Positions 34,873 to 42,971 of a stretch of 64,000 nt of DNA are shown in pieces. Under the pieces are notes generated by a model that made no database searches, was not told the DNA's origin, and saw only the letters and a program-made list of their open reading frames with translations. The position numbers were made by a program, and so were the translations under genes. Source of the stretch: Aestuariicoccus sp032586235 (GTDB lineage Bacteria > Pseudomonadota > Alphaproteobacteria > Rhodobacterales > Rhodobacteraceae). The stretch's first letter is position 1. Each line of letters starts with the position of its first letter. The stretch lies in NCBI RefSeq assembly GCF_032586235.1, contig NZ_JAWHTD010000007.1, positions 1-64,000 on the forward strand. Reading direction: 5' to 3'.

Positions 34873-35685
34873 ATGATGACCTTGTGCGACATGGCGGTGG
34901 ATGTTCTGACCACCGCCGACGGGCGGCAAAAGACCGCCAAATCCCGCGCCCATGCCGCCACGTGGTTTGCCGCGCGTGCCTCGGGTGACGACATCCCTCT
35001 GGGCCGCGCCGCGCCGCCGCTGCGCCCGGCCCGGCCCGCGGAGCCCGAGCTTCTGAGCCCGCGCGACGTGCCCAAACGCAAGCCCGGAACGCCGCAGGGT
35101 CGCATCGCGCTCCTGCACGCGGTCGCCCATATCGAGCTCAACGCCGTCGATCTGCATTGGGACATCATCCCGCGTTTTGCCGGCACCGCGATGCCCGCCG
35201 GCTTCTACGACGACTGGGTCAAGGCCGCCGACGAGGAATCCAAGCATTTCAACCTGATGTGCGACTGCCTCGAAGCGGCCGGCAGCCATTACGGCGCCCT
35301 GCCCGCCCATGCCGGCATGTGGCGCGCCGCCGAGGACACCGCCGAGGATTTCATGGGCCGGCTCGCCGTCGTGCCCATGGTGCTCGAGGCGCGCGGGCTC
35401 GATGTGACCCCGGGCATGATCGAGATCTTCCGCAAGGCCGGCGACACCGCCGCCGTCGCAGCGCTCGAGACGATCTATGCCGAGGAGGTGAGCCACGTCG
35501 CCTACGGCTCCAAATGGTTCCATTTCCTCTGCGGCCGCCACGATCTCGACCCCAAAACCGTCTTCCACGACCTGGTCCGGCGATATTTCAAGGGCGCGCT
35601 CAAGCCGCCCTTCAACGAGGAAAAACGCGCCGAGGCGGGCCTGCCGCCGGATTTCTACTGGCCGCTCGCGGATCGGCCGCAATAA
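34873..35685 (+). CDS. DUF455 ferritin-like protein
   Basis: This 270-residue protein of the DUF455 family has a ferritin-like four-helix bundle with probable di-metal ligands in HAVAHIELNAVDLHWD, AADEESKHFNLM, VLEARGLDVTPGM and ETIYAEEVSHVAYG (glutamates and histidines at ExxH spacing). Function is unproven; the fold suggests a di-iron oxidase or hydroxylase. Two ATG codons in tandem (34873 and 34876) are possible starts. The gene follows the twin palindromes and stands alone. Confidence 0.88.
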   Translation: MMTLCDMAVDVLTTADGRQKTAKSRAHAATWFAARASGDDIPLGRAAPPLRPARPAEPELLSPRDVPKRKPGTPQGRIALLHAVAHIELNAVDLHWDIIPRFAGTAMPAGFYDDWVKAADEESKHFNLMCDCLEAAGSHYGALPAHAGMWRAAEDTAEDFMGRLAVVPMVLEARGLDVTPGMIEIFRKAGDTAAVAALETIYAEEVSHVAYGSKWFHFLCGRHDLDPKTVFHDLVRRYFKGALKPPFNEEKRAEAGLPPDFYWPLADRPQ

Positions 35686-35857
35686 CGAAGCCCTTGGCAT
35701 CGGCGGATTTTTGCCACTTGCGCGGCATGACGCCCAAAGACCCGAATCGCACGCCCAAAAGTGTTGCGAAACCGTCACGCGGCCGTTAACCCCGGTTCCC
35801 AAGGTTCCGGAATGGGGAACCGAGCGCCGGAATTGGGACGGGAAAGAGGACGATCAG

Positions 35858-37171
35858 GTGAGAACGCGTCTCGCGATCAAGACACATGCGCTGCTCGAAC
35901 GCTGGTTTCCGGAACGCCGGCTGTTTCTGAGGTCCGAAGAAGACACCCGTTTCATTCGTCTGAAATCCGAGACTCAGGCGCTCGCCTTTGCCGGCGGAAC
36001 GGCGGTTCTGGCCTGGACGATCATCGCCACCGCAGTCCTTCTGATGGACAGCATCGGCGCCGGCAACTTCCGCGAACAGGCCAAGCGCGACCAGATCACC
36101 TACCAGCAGCGCCTCAACGAGATGTCCGCCGAACGCGACGCCCGCGCCGCCGAGGCGCTGGCCGCACAGCAGCGCTTCAATTCGGCCCTGGCGCAGATCT
36201 CGGCCATGCAATCGCAGCTGCTCGATTCCGAAACCCGCCGCAAAGAGCTCGAGACCGGCATCGACGTGATCCAGGCCACCTTGCGCAACACGATGAACGA
36301 ACGCGAGGCCGTCGCCGACCGTCTCGCCGCGCTCGAGGCGCAGATCGAAGGCGGCGCGACCGCACTGGCCCGGGGCGGCGGCGAAGGGGACGGCACGCTC
36401 GACATGCTGGCCCAGGCGCTGGCCCGCACCGCCGCCGAACGCGACCAGGTGGTGGCAGACGCGCAGGACGCGCTGATCCGCGCCGACGAAATGGCGCTGG
36501 AAATCCGGCTGATGGAAGAAAAGAACGACGCCATCTTCCGCCAGCTCGAAGAGGCCATGACCGTCAGCGTCAAGCCGCTCGACAAGATGTTCGAAGCGGC
36601 GGGAATGAACCCCGACCGCATCCTCGACCAGGTCCGCCGCGGCTATTCCGGCCAGGGCGGCCCGCTGACCCCGCTCAGCTTTTCCACCCGGGGCGGCGAC
36701 CCCTCGCCGGACACCCAGCGCGCCAACCGGATCCTCAACCAGATGGACCGGCTGAACCTCTACCGGATCGCCGCGCAAAAAGCGCCCTTCTCGTCGCCGC
36801 TCAAGGATCCGTTCCGCTTCACCAGCGGCTTCGGCTACCGCTGGGGCCGCCTGCACGCGGGCACCGATTTCGCCGCGCCCCACGGCACGCCGATCTATTC
36901 CACCGCCGACGGCGTCGTGGTGCATGCGGGCTGGCAGTCCGGCTATGGCCGCCTGGTCAAGATCCAGCACGAATTCGGCATCGAAACACGCTACGCGCAT
37001 CTGTCGAAAATTCGCGTGAAGGTCGGTCAAAGGGTCTCGCGCGGGGACCGCATCGGTGATATGGGCAATACAGGACGGTCGACCGGCACGCATCTGCACT
37101 ACGAGGTCCGCGTCGGAGGAGACGCCGTCAACCCCATGATCTACATCAAGGCTGCGAACGATGTTTTCTAA
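35858..37171 (+). CDS. M23-family peptidase with N-terminal membrane anchor and coiled coil
   Basis: This 437-residue cell-wall endopeptidase has one transmembrane segment at about residues 41-63, a long coiled coil from about 70 to 225, and a C-terminal LytM/M23 domain. Zn ligands are H333 and D337 in RLHAGTDF, and the HxH motif is H412/H414 in GTHLHYEV, all present, so it should be active. The GTG at 35858 follows AGAGGA. Its last codons overlap the bactofilin start by 11 bases. In related alphaproteobacteria an LmdC-type M23 peptidase works with bactofilin BacA to shape the cell, and this gene pair fits that arrangement. Confidence 0.9.
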   Translation: MRTRLAIKTHALLERWFPERRLFLRSEEDTRFIRLKSETQALAFAGGTAVLAWTIIATAVLLMDSIGAGNFREQAKRDQITYQQRLNEMSAERDARAAEALAAQQRFNSALAQISAMQSQLLDSETRRKELETGIDVIQATLRNTMNEREAVADRLAALEAQIEGGATALARGGGEGDGTLDMLAQALARTAAERDQVVADAQDALIRADEMALEIRLMEEKNDAIFRQLEEAMTVSVKPLDKMFEAAGMNPDRILDQVRRGYSGQGGPLTPLSFSTRGGDPSPDTQRANRILNQMDRLNLYRIAAQKAPFSSPLKDPFRFTSGFGYRWGRLHAGTDFAAPHGTPIYSTADGVVVHAGWQSGYGRLVKIQHEFGIETRYAHLSKIRVKVGQRVSRGDRIGDMGNTGRSTGTHLHYEVRVGGDAVNPMIYIKAANDVF

Positions 37172-37715
37172 AAGCAAAATCAACGAGCCCGGCGCCAAGC
37201 CCGAGGACACGGCGAAACCCGCCTCTTCCGAGGCCCCGCGCCCCTCGCCCGCTCCCGACTTCAAGGCATCGGCCCCCAAGGCCAAGCCCCCCGCATCGGT
37301 GCTGAGCCCTGATCTTCACATCACCGGCAATCTCAAGACCACCGGCGACATCCAGGTCGAAGGCACGGTCGAGGGCGACATCCGCGCCCACCTGCTGACC
37401 ATCGGCGAATCCGCCACGATCAAGGGCGAAGTGACCGCCGACGACGTGGTCGTGAACGGCCGCATCGTCGGCCGCGTGCGCGGCCTCAAGGTGCGCCTGA
37501 CCGCGACCGCGCGGGTCGAGGGCGACATCATCCACAAGACCATCGCCATCGAAAGCGGCGCGCATTTCGAAGGCTCGGTGCAGCGTCAGGACGATCCGCT
37601 CACCGGCAACAAGACCAAGCCGCAGGGCGCCGCAGGCGCTGGCGGACAGCCTGGCGGCGGCGGACAGGCCGGCGGCGCAAAGCCCGCGCCCCAGCGCGGC
37701 CCGCAGAACGGCTGA
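37161..37715 (+). CDS. Bactofilin (polymer-forming cytoskeletal protein)
   Basis: This 184-residue bactofilin has a flexible proline-rich N terminus (1-45) starting MFSKSK, a right-handed beta-helix at about 50-145 (LHITGNLKTTGDIQVEGTVEGDIRAHLLTIGE and following rungs) and a low-complexity glycine/glutamine tail. Bactofilins polymerise without nucleotides and recruit cell-wall enzymes to curved or growing sites. Its start lies inside the M23 peptidase gene, so the two are co-translated. A strong hairpin terminator follows. Confidence 0.93.
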   Translation: MFSKSKINEPGAKPEDTAKPASSEAPRPSPAPDFKASAPKAKPPASVLSPDLHITGNLKTTGDIQVEGTVEGDIRAHLLTIGESATIKGEVTADDVVVNGRIVGRVRGLKVRLTATARVEGDIIHKTIAIESGAHFEGSVQRQDDPLTGNKTKPQGAAGAGGQPGGGGQAGGAKPAPQRGPQNG

Positions 37716-37736
37716 TCCTTTCGGTCACGAAAAATC

Positions 37737-37771
37737 AAAGGCCTCCGCGCAGATCGCCCGGAGGCCTTTTT
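37737..37771 (+). terminator. Rho-independent terminator after the bactofilin gene
   Basis: Stem AAAGGCCTCCG (37737-37747) pairs with CGGAGGCCTTT (37759-37769), with an 11-base loop and a run of five T at 37767-37771. It lies between the bactofilin stop and the convergent HNH gene stop and may work in both directions, with weaker T content on the minus strand. Confidence 0.9.
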
Positions 37772-37787
37772 CATACCGCCAGACGGC

Positions 37788-38372
37788 TCACGCCTCCAGC
37801 TCGGCGTCCCAGTAAAGGAAATCCATCCAGCTGTCGTGCAGATGGTTGGGCGGGAATTTCCGCCCCATGTTCATCAGCTCCGACGCCCCCGGCCGGCGCG
37901 GCGGTTTGCGCAGGCTCATCCCCACCTGCCGCAGGCTTTTGGACCCTTTGCGCAGGTTGCAGGGCGCGCAGGCCGCCACGACGTTTTCCCACGAGGTGAT
38001 CCCGCCGCTGGCGCGCGGCACCACGTGGTCAAAGGTCAGATCGCCCTTCGATCCGCAATACTGGCAGCGGAATTCGTCCCTCAGAAATAAATTAAAGCGC
38101 GTGAAGGCCACGCGCTTTCTCGGTTTGACATAATCTTTCAGCACCACGACGCTGGGGATTTTCAGCGTCATCGAAGGGCTGCGGACCACCTCGTCATATT
38201 CGGCGACGATATCCACCCTGTCGAGGAAGGCCGCCTTGACCGCCTCCTGCCAGGGCCAGAGGCTGAGCGGGTAATAGGACAGCGGCCGGTAATCCGCATT
38301 CAGCACCAGCGCCGGATGATGCCTCAACGCGCCCGGTTCGCGCACGAAGGCCGTTCTGAAATCGCCGTCCAT
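37788..38372 (-). CDS. HNH endonuclease
   Basis: This 194-residue HNH nuclease has zinc-knuckle cysteines C103/C106 in FRCQYCG and C135/C138 in CAPCN, and catalytic H116 in LTFDHVVPRASGG with N130 in SWENVV. The N-terminal 90 residues (VLNADYRPLSYYPLSLWPWQEAVK) match the common chromosomal HNH family found next to housekeeping genes, not phage enzymes. The biological role is not known. It is convergent with the bactofilin gene and has a candidate promoter upstream at 38447-38474. Confidence 0.88.
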   Translation of the reverse strand: MDGDFRTAFVREPGALRHHPALVLNADYRPLSYYPLSLWPWQEAVKAAFLDRVDIVAEYDEVVRSPSMTLKIPSVVVLKDYVKPRKRVAFTRFNLFLRDEFRCQYCGSKGDLTFDHVVPRASGGITSWENVVAACAPCNLRKGSKSLRQVGMSLRKPPRRPGASELMNMGRKFPPNHLHDSWMDFLYWDAELEA

Positions 38373-38446
38373 GTCGTGACTCGTCCTCTACCCTGCCTGC
38401 CCGTCACCGTGCACCAAAGCGGGGAGTCCCGCCCCGGTCTGCAACC

Positions 38447-38474
38447 ACTATATATCGCGGATGCCCCAAGGCAA
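38447..38474 (-). promoter_or_regulatory. Candidate promoter of the HNH gene
   Basis: On the minus strand a -35 like TTGCCT (38474-38469) and a -10 like TATAGT (38452-38447) are separated by 16 bases, 75 bases upstream of the HNH ATG. The TATATATAG stretch stands out in otherwise GC-rich DNA. Assignment is by pattern only. Confidence 0.35.
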
Positions 38475-38558
38475 GCCCCGCTAGATAGAGTGACGGCACA
38501 AGCCCTACCAAGCCAATGCAACAGAACAACGACGCCTGAAAAACAGGCGCTTTCCCCT

Positions 38559-38611
38559 TTCACTGATCCACAAAATATCCCGGGGAGCGTGAGGGGCTGG
38601 CCCCTCACTCC
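38559..38611 (+). repeat. Dispersed palindromic repeat, family A, copy 2
   Basis: TTTCACTGATCCAC, core AAAATATCCCGGGGAG, then hairpin GTGAGGGGC-TG-GCCCCTCAC. It lies between the 3' end of the esterase gene and the start of the HNH gene. A small hairpin CGCCTG-AAAAA-CAGGCG precedes it at 38533-38549. Confidence 0.8.
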
Positions 38612-38642
38612 GACGCCGGCCCAGGGCGCACCCGCCGCCAGG

Positions 38643-39308
38643 TCACAACCCGCACTTGTCACGCATAAAGGCCAGCGCCACCGACAGCCCGTCGGGGGCG
38701 ATGCCATGGGCGGTGCCCTTCATGATATGGGCATAGACCTCTTTCCAGCCCGCACCCTGCAGCGCCTCGGCGGCCGCCGGCAGCGATTGCGGCGGCACCA
38801 CGTCGTCCTGATCGCCATGCACCAGCAGGATGGGCGGGCGGCTGACGGTTTCATCCGCCAGCAGTTCCGGCTCCAACAGCCGCCCCGAAAACCCGACCAC
38901 GCCCGCCACCTCGTCCTCGCGGCGCGGCGCAACATGCAGCGACATCATGGTGCCCTGCGAAAAGCCGAAAAGCACCACCTGTTCGGGCAGCAGATCCTCG
39001 TCCACCATCAGCGCGTCGAGAAAGGCGTTCAGATCGTCGACCGCCCGCGCCATCCCGGCCATCGCTTCCTCTTCCGAGGACCCATCGATCCAGGGGATCG
39101 GAAACCACTGAAACCCGAAAGGCGCGCCCGCGCAGGCCTCGGGCGCGTCGGGCGCGACGAAAAGCGTGTCGGGCAGATGCTCGGCCAGCGGATCGGCCAG
39201 CCCCAAAAGGTCCGCCCCGTTGGCGCCATAGCCGTGCAGAAACACCACCGCCGACCGCATCTCTCCCGAAAGAGGCTCTTTCCGGCCCGCCGTCAAAACC
39301 CGTGTCAT
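38643..39308 (-). CDS. Carboxylesterase/phospholipase-type alpha/beta hydrolase
   Basis: This 221-residue esterase of the phospholipase/carboxylesterase (YpfH-like) family has an HG oxyanion segment VVFLHGYGANGADLLGLA, nucleophile Ser117 in GFSQGTM, aspartate in LVHGDQDDVVPP and histidine in GTAHGIAP. No signal peptide, so cytoplasmic. Substrate range is typically short acyl esters. It ends just after the family A repeat, and its start overlaps the glycosylase gene stop by 4 bases, so the two are one operon. Confidence 0.88.
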   Translation of the reverse strand: MTRVLTAGRKEPLSGEMRSAVVFLHGYGANGADLLGLADPLAEHLPDTLFVAPDAPEACAGAPFGFQWFPIPWIDGSSEEEAMAGMARAVDDLNAFLDALMVDEDLLPEQVVLFGFSQGTMMSLHVAPRREDEVAGVVGFSGRLLEPELLADETVSRPPILLVHGDQDDVVPPQSLPAAAEALQGAGWKEVYAHIMKGTAHGIAPDGLSVALAFMRDKCGL

Positions 39309-39949
39309 GCGATCCCCTCACGTTGCTTTTCAACATGGTAGTAGGCCCAGAGCGTGCGCGCCGCAACCGATCTCCACGGGCTCCAGTCCTCGGCCATGGT
39401 GCGCAGCGCCCTCTCGCGGGGCCGGTCGGGCAGTTCGAAAAGCAGCCGCGCGCCCTCCTGCAGCGCCAGATCCCCCGGCGCGAAGACATCCGCCCGGCCC
39501 AGGCTGAACATCGCATAGATCTCGGCGGTCCAGACGCCGATGCCTTTGACGGCCGTCAGGGTCGCCACCACCTCTGTCACCGGCGCGCTCCGCAGCGCCG
39601 CGAAGTCGATCCCGGCCTCGGCCAGCGCCCGCGCATAGGCCGCTTTCTGCCGGCTCAGCCCCAGCCCGCGCAGCGCCTCGTCGCTCGAGGCCAGGATCTG
39701 CGCGGGGGCCGTCATCCCGGCCTCTTCCAGCCGCGCCCAGATCGCCCGCGCCGAGGCGACGCTGACCTGCTGGCTGACGATCGCGCTCAGCAATTGCGCA
39801 AAGCCGTTGGGGCGGCGGCGTAGCGGCAGCGGCCCGGTCGCCTCCAGCGCCCGGGCAAAGCGCGCATCCCGGCACGCAAGCCATTCCGCGCCCTCGGCCA
39901 CGCAGTCGTCCGAGACGATTATCCGGCCGATATCCGCGCCGTCACCCAT
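39305..39949 (-). CDS. DNA-3-methyladenine glycosylase II-like (AlkA type)
   Basis: This 214-residue HhH-GPD superfamily DNA glycosylase has a helix-hairpin-helix at about 130-145 (LTAVKGIGVWTAEIYAMF) and catalytic aspartate D160 in FAPGDLALQ. It lacks the iron-sulfur cysteines of MutY/Nth. The protein is short relative to E. coli AlkA because the N-terminal AlkA domain is missing, as usual in many bacteria. It should remove alkylated purines. It overlaps cobK upstream by about 31 bases and the esterase by 4 bases. Confidence 0.9.
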   Translation of the reverse strand: MGDGADIGRIIVSDDCVAEGAEWLACRDARFARALEATGPLPLRRRPNGFAQLLSAIVSQQVSVASARAIWARLEEAGMTAPAQILASSDEALRGLGLSRQKAAYARALAEAGIDFAALRSAPVTEVVATLTAVKGIGVWTAEIYAMFSLGRADVFAPGDLALQEGARLLFELPDRPRERALRTMAEDWSPWRSVAARTLWAYYHVEKQREGIA

Positions 39950-40647
39950 GCGATCGCTCCTTTTGCCGTGTCGAAAAGCGGCCCCTCGGGCCAGCGCGGC
40001 CGGTCGATCATCGCCACCTTCAGCCCCAGTTGCCGCGCCGCGGCCAGCTTGGGCCAGCCGCCGGGCCCGCCGGCGTTGCGGGTGATCAGCCAGCCGATGC
40101 GCAGCGTGCGCAGCAAGCCCGCCTCCTGCCGCACCGTAAAAGGCCCCTGCCCCGGCACAAAGCGCCCGCCGCGCAGCGGACAGGCGCCCCCCGGCGCGCC
40201 GATGCGGCGCACGAAGGCGCGGGCGCGCAGCCCGTGCAGATCGCCCAGGCCCGCGCGCCCCAGCGTGACAAAGACCCGCGCACCCGGCGGGATGACCGCC
40301 CGCGCCTCGGTCGCCGCCCGCAGGCTGTGCCAGCGGTCACCCCGCGCCGCCCGCCACGGCGGCCGGCGCACCAGCGCATAGTCCAGCCCCGCGCCCCGCG
40401 CAGCGCGCACCGCCTGAAAGGCCGCACCGTCGTCGCAGGGATGCGGCGCGATCAGCACCGCCACAGCACCCACGCCCCGCAGCCAGGCCGCGTCGACAGG
40501 CCCCACCGACACCGGGCAAGCCCAATCCTGCGGCACTCTATCCGGCGCGGGCAGACGGACCACAGCCCCCGGCAGCAGCGCGGCCAGCAGCCGCGCCTCG
40601 GCCGAGCCGCCGACGATCGCCACGGGTCTCTGTCCGGTATCCTTCAT
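39919..40647 (-). CDS. cobK: Precorrin-6A reductase CobK
   Basis: This 242-residue protein has the Rossmann start VAIVGGSAEARLLAALL, the central RVFVTLGRAGLGDLHGL, and C-terminal GWLITRNAGGPGGWPKLAAARQLGLKVAMIDRP, which is the CobK/CbiJ signature (TKNSGGxxxxxKLxAAxxLGxxVxxxxRP). It uses NADPH to reduce precorrin-6A in aerobic cobalamin synthesis. No other cobalamin gene is adjacent, which is unusual since cobK is normally clustered. The ATG at 40647 follows the gap to the divergent MFS gene. Confidence 0.85.
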   Translation of the reverse strand: MKDTGQRPVAIVGGSAEARLLAALLPGAVVRLPAPDRVPQDWACPVSVGPVDAAWLRGVGAVAVLIAPHPCDDGAAFQAVRAARGAGLDYALVRRPPWRAARGDRWHSLRAATEARAVIPPGARVFVTLGRAGLGDLHGLRARAFVRRIGAPGGACPLRGGRFVPGQGPFTVRQEAGLLRTLRIGWLITRNAGGPGGWPKLAAARQLGLKVAMIDRPRWPEGPLFDTAKGAIAWVTARISAG

Positions 40648-40758
40648 GCCCCGGTGATACGCCGCGCCGTCCCGGCGTGCCACGAAAATCCGCGCCCGAT
40701 CCGAACGAGGGCGCTATCGATCTTGCGGCCCCCAGCGTGGCCGCGTAAGCCCTGCGCC

Positions 40759-41970
40759 ATGACAAGATCCGACACCCGCGCCAAACGTAATGTCGCCGTT
40801 CTGGTGATGGCCCAGGCCATCCTGGGCGCGCAGATGCCGATGATCTTCACCATCGGCGGGCTTGCGGGCCAGTCGCTGGCCTCGAACATCTGTTTCGCCA
40901 CCCTGCCGATCTCGCTGATCGTTCTGGGCAGCATGCTCTCGGCCACACCTTTGTCGTGGTTCATGCAGCGGTTCGGACGCCGGGCGGGGTTTTTCGTGGG
41001 CGCCACGGGCGGCGCTTTGGGCGGGGCCGTGGGGGCCTACGGGCTCTATCTGGCATCCTTCCCGATCTTCCTGCTGGGCAGCCTGCTGACCGGCGTCTAC
41101 ATGTCGGCGCAGGGGTTCTACCGCTTCGCCGCCGCCGACACCGCGTCGGACGAATTCCGCCCCAAGGCGATTTCCTACGTGATGGCCGGCGGGCTCGCGT
41201 CGGCCATTGTCGGGCCGCAGCTGGTCAAGCTGACGGCGGATGCCTATGTGGTGCCCTTCATCGGCACCTATGTGGCGGTGATCTCGCTCAACCTCTTGGG
41301 ATCGCTTCTCTTTCTCTTTCTCGACATCCCCAAGCCGCAGGTCCCCGCCGAAGACGCGCCCAAAGGCCGCTCGCGGCTCGAGCTTCTGACAACGCCGCGC
41401 ATCGCCGTGGCGGTGATCTGCGCCATGGTCAGCTATGCGCTGATGAACCTGGTGATGACCTCGACCCCGCTTGCGGTGGTCGGCTGCGGGTTCGAGACCA
41501 ACGACGCCGCCGACGTGGTCACCGCGCATGTGCTGGCGATGTTCGCGCCGTCGTTCTTTACCGGGCACCTGATCGCGCGCTTCGGGGTCGAGCGGATCGT
41601 CGCGACCGGGCTGGTCATCCTCGCCGGGGCCGGGCTTGTCGCGCTCTCGGGCGTTACGCTCGAGAATTTCTTCGTGGCGCTGGTGCTGCTCGGGCTGGGC
41701 TGGAACTTCGGCTTCATCGGCGCGACCACCATGCTGGCCGCCGCCCACGCCCCGCACGAACGCGGCCGGATGCAGGGGCTGAACGACCTTCTGGTCTTCG
41801 GCGGCGTGACCATGGCCTCGCTGGCCTCGGGCGGGCTGATGAACTGCTCGGGCGGCTCGGCCGAGCAAGGCTGGACCGCCGTGAACCTGGCCATGGCGCC
41901 GTTCCTGGTGCTGGCGGGCGGTGCGCTGATCTGGCTGGTGATGCGACCCAAGGACCAACCTGCGCAATAG
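40759..41970 (+). CDS. MFS transporter
   Basis: This 403-residue major facilitator protein with 12 helices begins AKRNVAVLVMAQAILGAQMPMIFTIGGLAGQ. The loop between TM2 and TM3 contains WFMQRFGRRAGFFVGATGG, a variant of the family A-loop motif. It belongs to a set of alphaproteobacterial MFS proteins of unknown substrate. The ATG at 40759 is chosen; the frame is open upstream as antisense to cobK. The gene is divergent from cobK (112-base spacer) and is followed by a family B repeat. Confidence 0.87.
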   Translation: MTRSDTRAKRNVAVLVMAQAILGAQMPMIFTIGGLAGQSLASNICFATLPISLIVLGSMLSATPLSWFMQRFGRRAGFFVGATGGALGGAVGAYGLYLASFPIFLLGSLLTGVYMSAQGFYRFAAADTASDEFRPKAISYVMAGGLASAIVGPQLVKLTADAYVVPFIGTYVAVISLNLLGSLLFLFLDIPKPQVPAEDAPKGRSRLELLTTPRIAVAVICAMVSYALMNLVMTSTPLAVVGCGFETNDAADVVTAHVLAMFAPSFFTGHLIARFGVERIVATGLVILAGAGLVALSGVTLENFFVALVLLGLGWNFGFIGATTMLAAAHAPHERGRMQGLNDLLVFGGVTMASLASGGLMNCSGGSAEQGWTAVNLAMAPFLVLAGGALIWLVMRPKDQPAQ

Positions 41971-42000
41971 CCGCGCTGGAGTGCGCCCCCCCCCCAAGCC

Positions 42001-42175
42001 GCGACCAGCGCCTGCCCGTGGGGTGGCGCTGCTACCACAGATCGGCGCGCTTTATGCCAGCCAAGTCATCGCTCCGAATGATCGCGGCACTTACCTCGAC
42101 AAGGCGCCAGCCCGCCGTGACGGGCAGGCACCGGTCGCGGCGGCCTACGGCCTTGATTCCGCGACTTAGGGGCGA
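42001..42175 (+). repeat. Dispersed 175-bp palindrome-ended repeat, family B, copy 1
   Basis: Begins GCGACCAGCGCCTGCCCG, passes GCGCTTTATGCCAGCCAA in the middle, and ends with CGGGCAGGCACCGGTCGCGG followed by CGGCCTACGGCCTTGATTCC. The ends are inverted repeats, so the whole could fold into a long hairpin. It aligns over its length with a second copy at 45600-45775. It lies between the MFS stop and the convergent phytoene-synthase-like gene. Confidence 0.75.
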
Positions 42176-42194
42176 TGAACGATGGTTTCGATCG

Positions 42195-42971
42195 CTAGAA
42201 CGCCGCGCGCATCAGCCGCCAGCGTTTCGCGAAATCGCTGAGCGTCACCGTGCCGTCGGCCACGCGTCCCGGCTCTGCCGAAATGAGGCGCAAGAGCGGT
42301 TCGACCTGCCAGAACTCGATCGCCGCCGCCCCCGCATCCGGCCCGAGCGCGGCGCGCAGCCGCCGGATCCCGCGCGGCTCGAGCACCTCGAGATGCGCGC
42401 GGGCCATGTCGGCAATCGTCTCGGCCCGGCCGTCGGGCAAGGGCTGTTTGCCCCGCGCCTCGAGATCGGGCACCGCCTGCATGTAGCGCACGAACCCCGC
42501 CGCGCGGCCCCAGGGCGCCAGGCTGTCGGTCGCTTGCGCGCCCAGCGCCTGCGCCGCCGCCATCGCCAGTCCCCCGGCGGTGTCCGCCAGATAGGCGTCG
42601 AGCGCCGCCGCGTCGTCGAAGGGCGCGCGTTCGGTATCGAGCCGCCGCGCCTCGACCAGCTGTTGCAGCCGCCCCGCGGCCTGCGCACCGATCACGGCGA
42701 GCGGTGTCGCCACCTCGTGGCGGCGCACCGGGCCGCCCGCCTCGATCTCGGTCAGCACATCGGCCCACCATTGCAGGCGCATCTGGGCGATCATCGGCTC
42801 TTGCGTCACCCACGGTGCGCGCGCGACCTCGACGTTGAAGGCGTAAAGCGGAAAGAGCACGGCGCGCGCCGCCAGAGGCGCGGCCATCGCGGCGGCAAAG
42901 CGGTCGGGGTCGCCCTGTTCGACGATCCGCGCGCAGGCGTGCAGGTCTGTCCCAGGGGCGAAATCGGTCAT
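42195..42971 (-). CDS. Squalene/phytoene synthase-family protein (NDUFAF6-like)
   Basis: This 258-residue protein has the trans-isoprenyl-diphosphate synthase fold pattern (RAVLFPLYAFNVEVAR, MRLQWWADVLTEI, YMQAVPDLEARGKQPLP). The two aspartate-rich DxxxD motifs needed for substrate binding are not present in usable form. This resembles the NDUFAF6 group, catalytically dead relatives involved in respiratory complex I assembly, so that role is a better guess than carotenoid synthesis. The ATG at 42971 overlaps the methyltransferase stop (ATGA). It is the third gene after cimA. Confidence 0.78.
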   Translation of the reverse strand: MTDFAPGTDLHACARIVEQGDPDRFAAAMAAPLAARAVLFPLYAFNVEVARAPWVTQEPMIAQMRLQWWADVLTEIEAGGPVRRHEVATPLAVIGAQAAGRLQQLVEARRLDTERAPFDDAAALDAYLADTAGGLAMAAAQALGAQATDSLAPWGRAAGFVRYMQAVPDLEARGKQPLPDGRAETIADMARAHLEVLEPRGIRRLRAALGPDAGAAAIEFWQVEPLLRLISAEPGRVADGTVTLSDFAKRWRLMRAAF

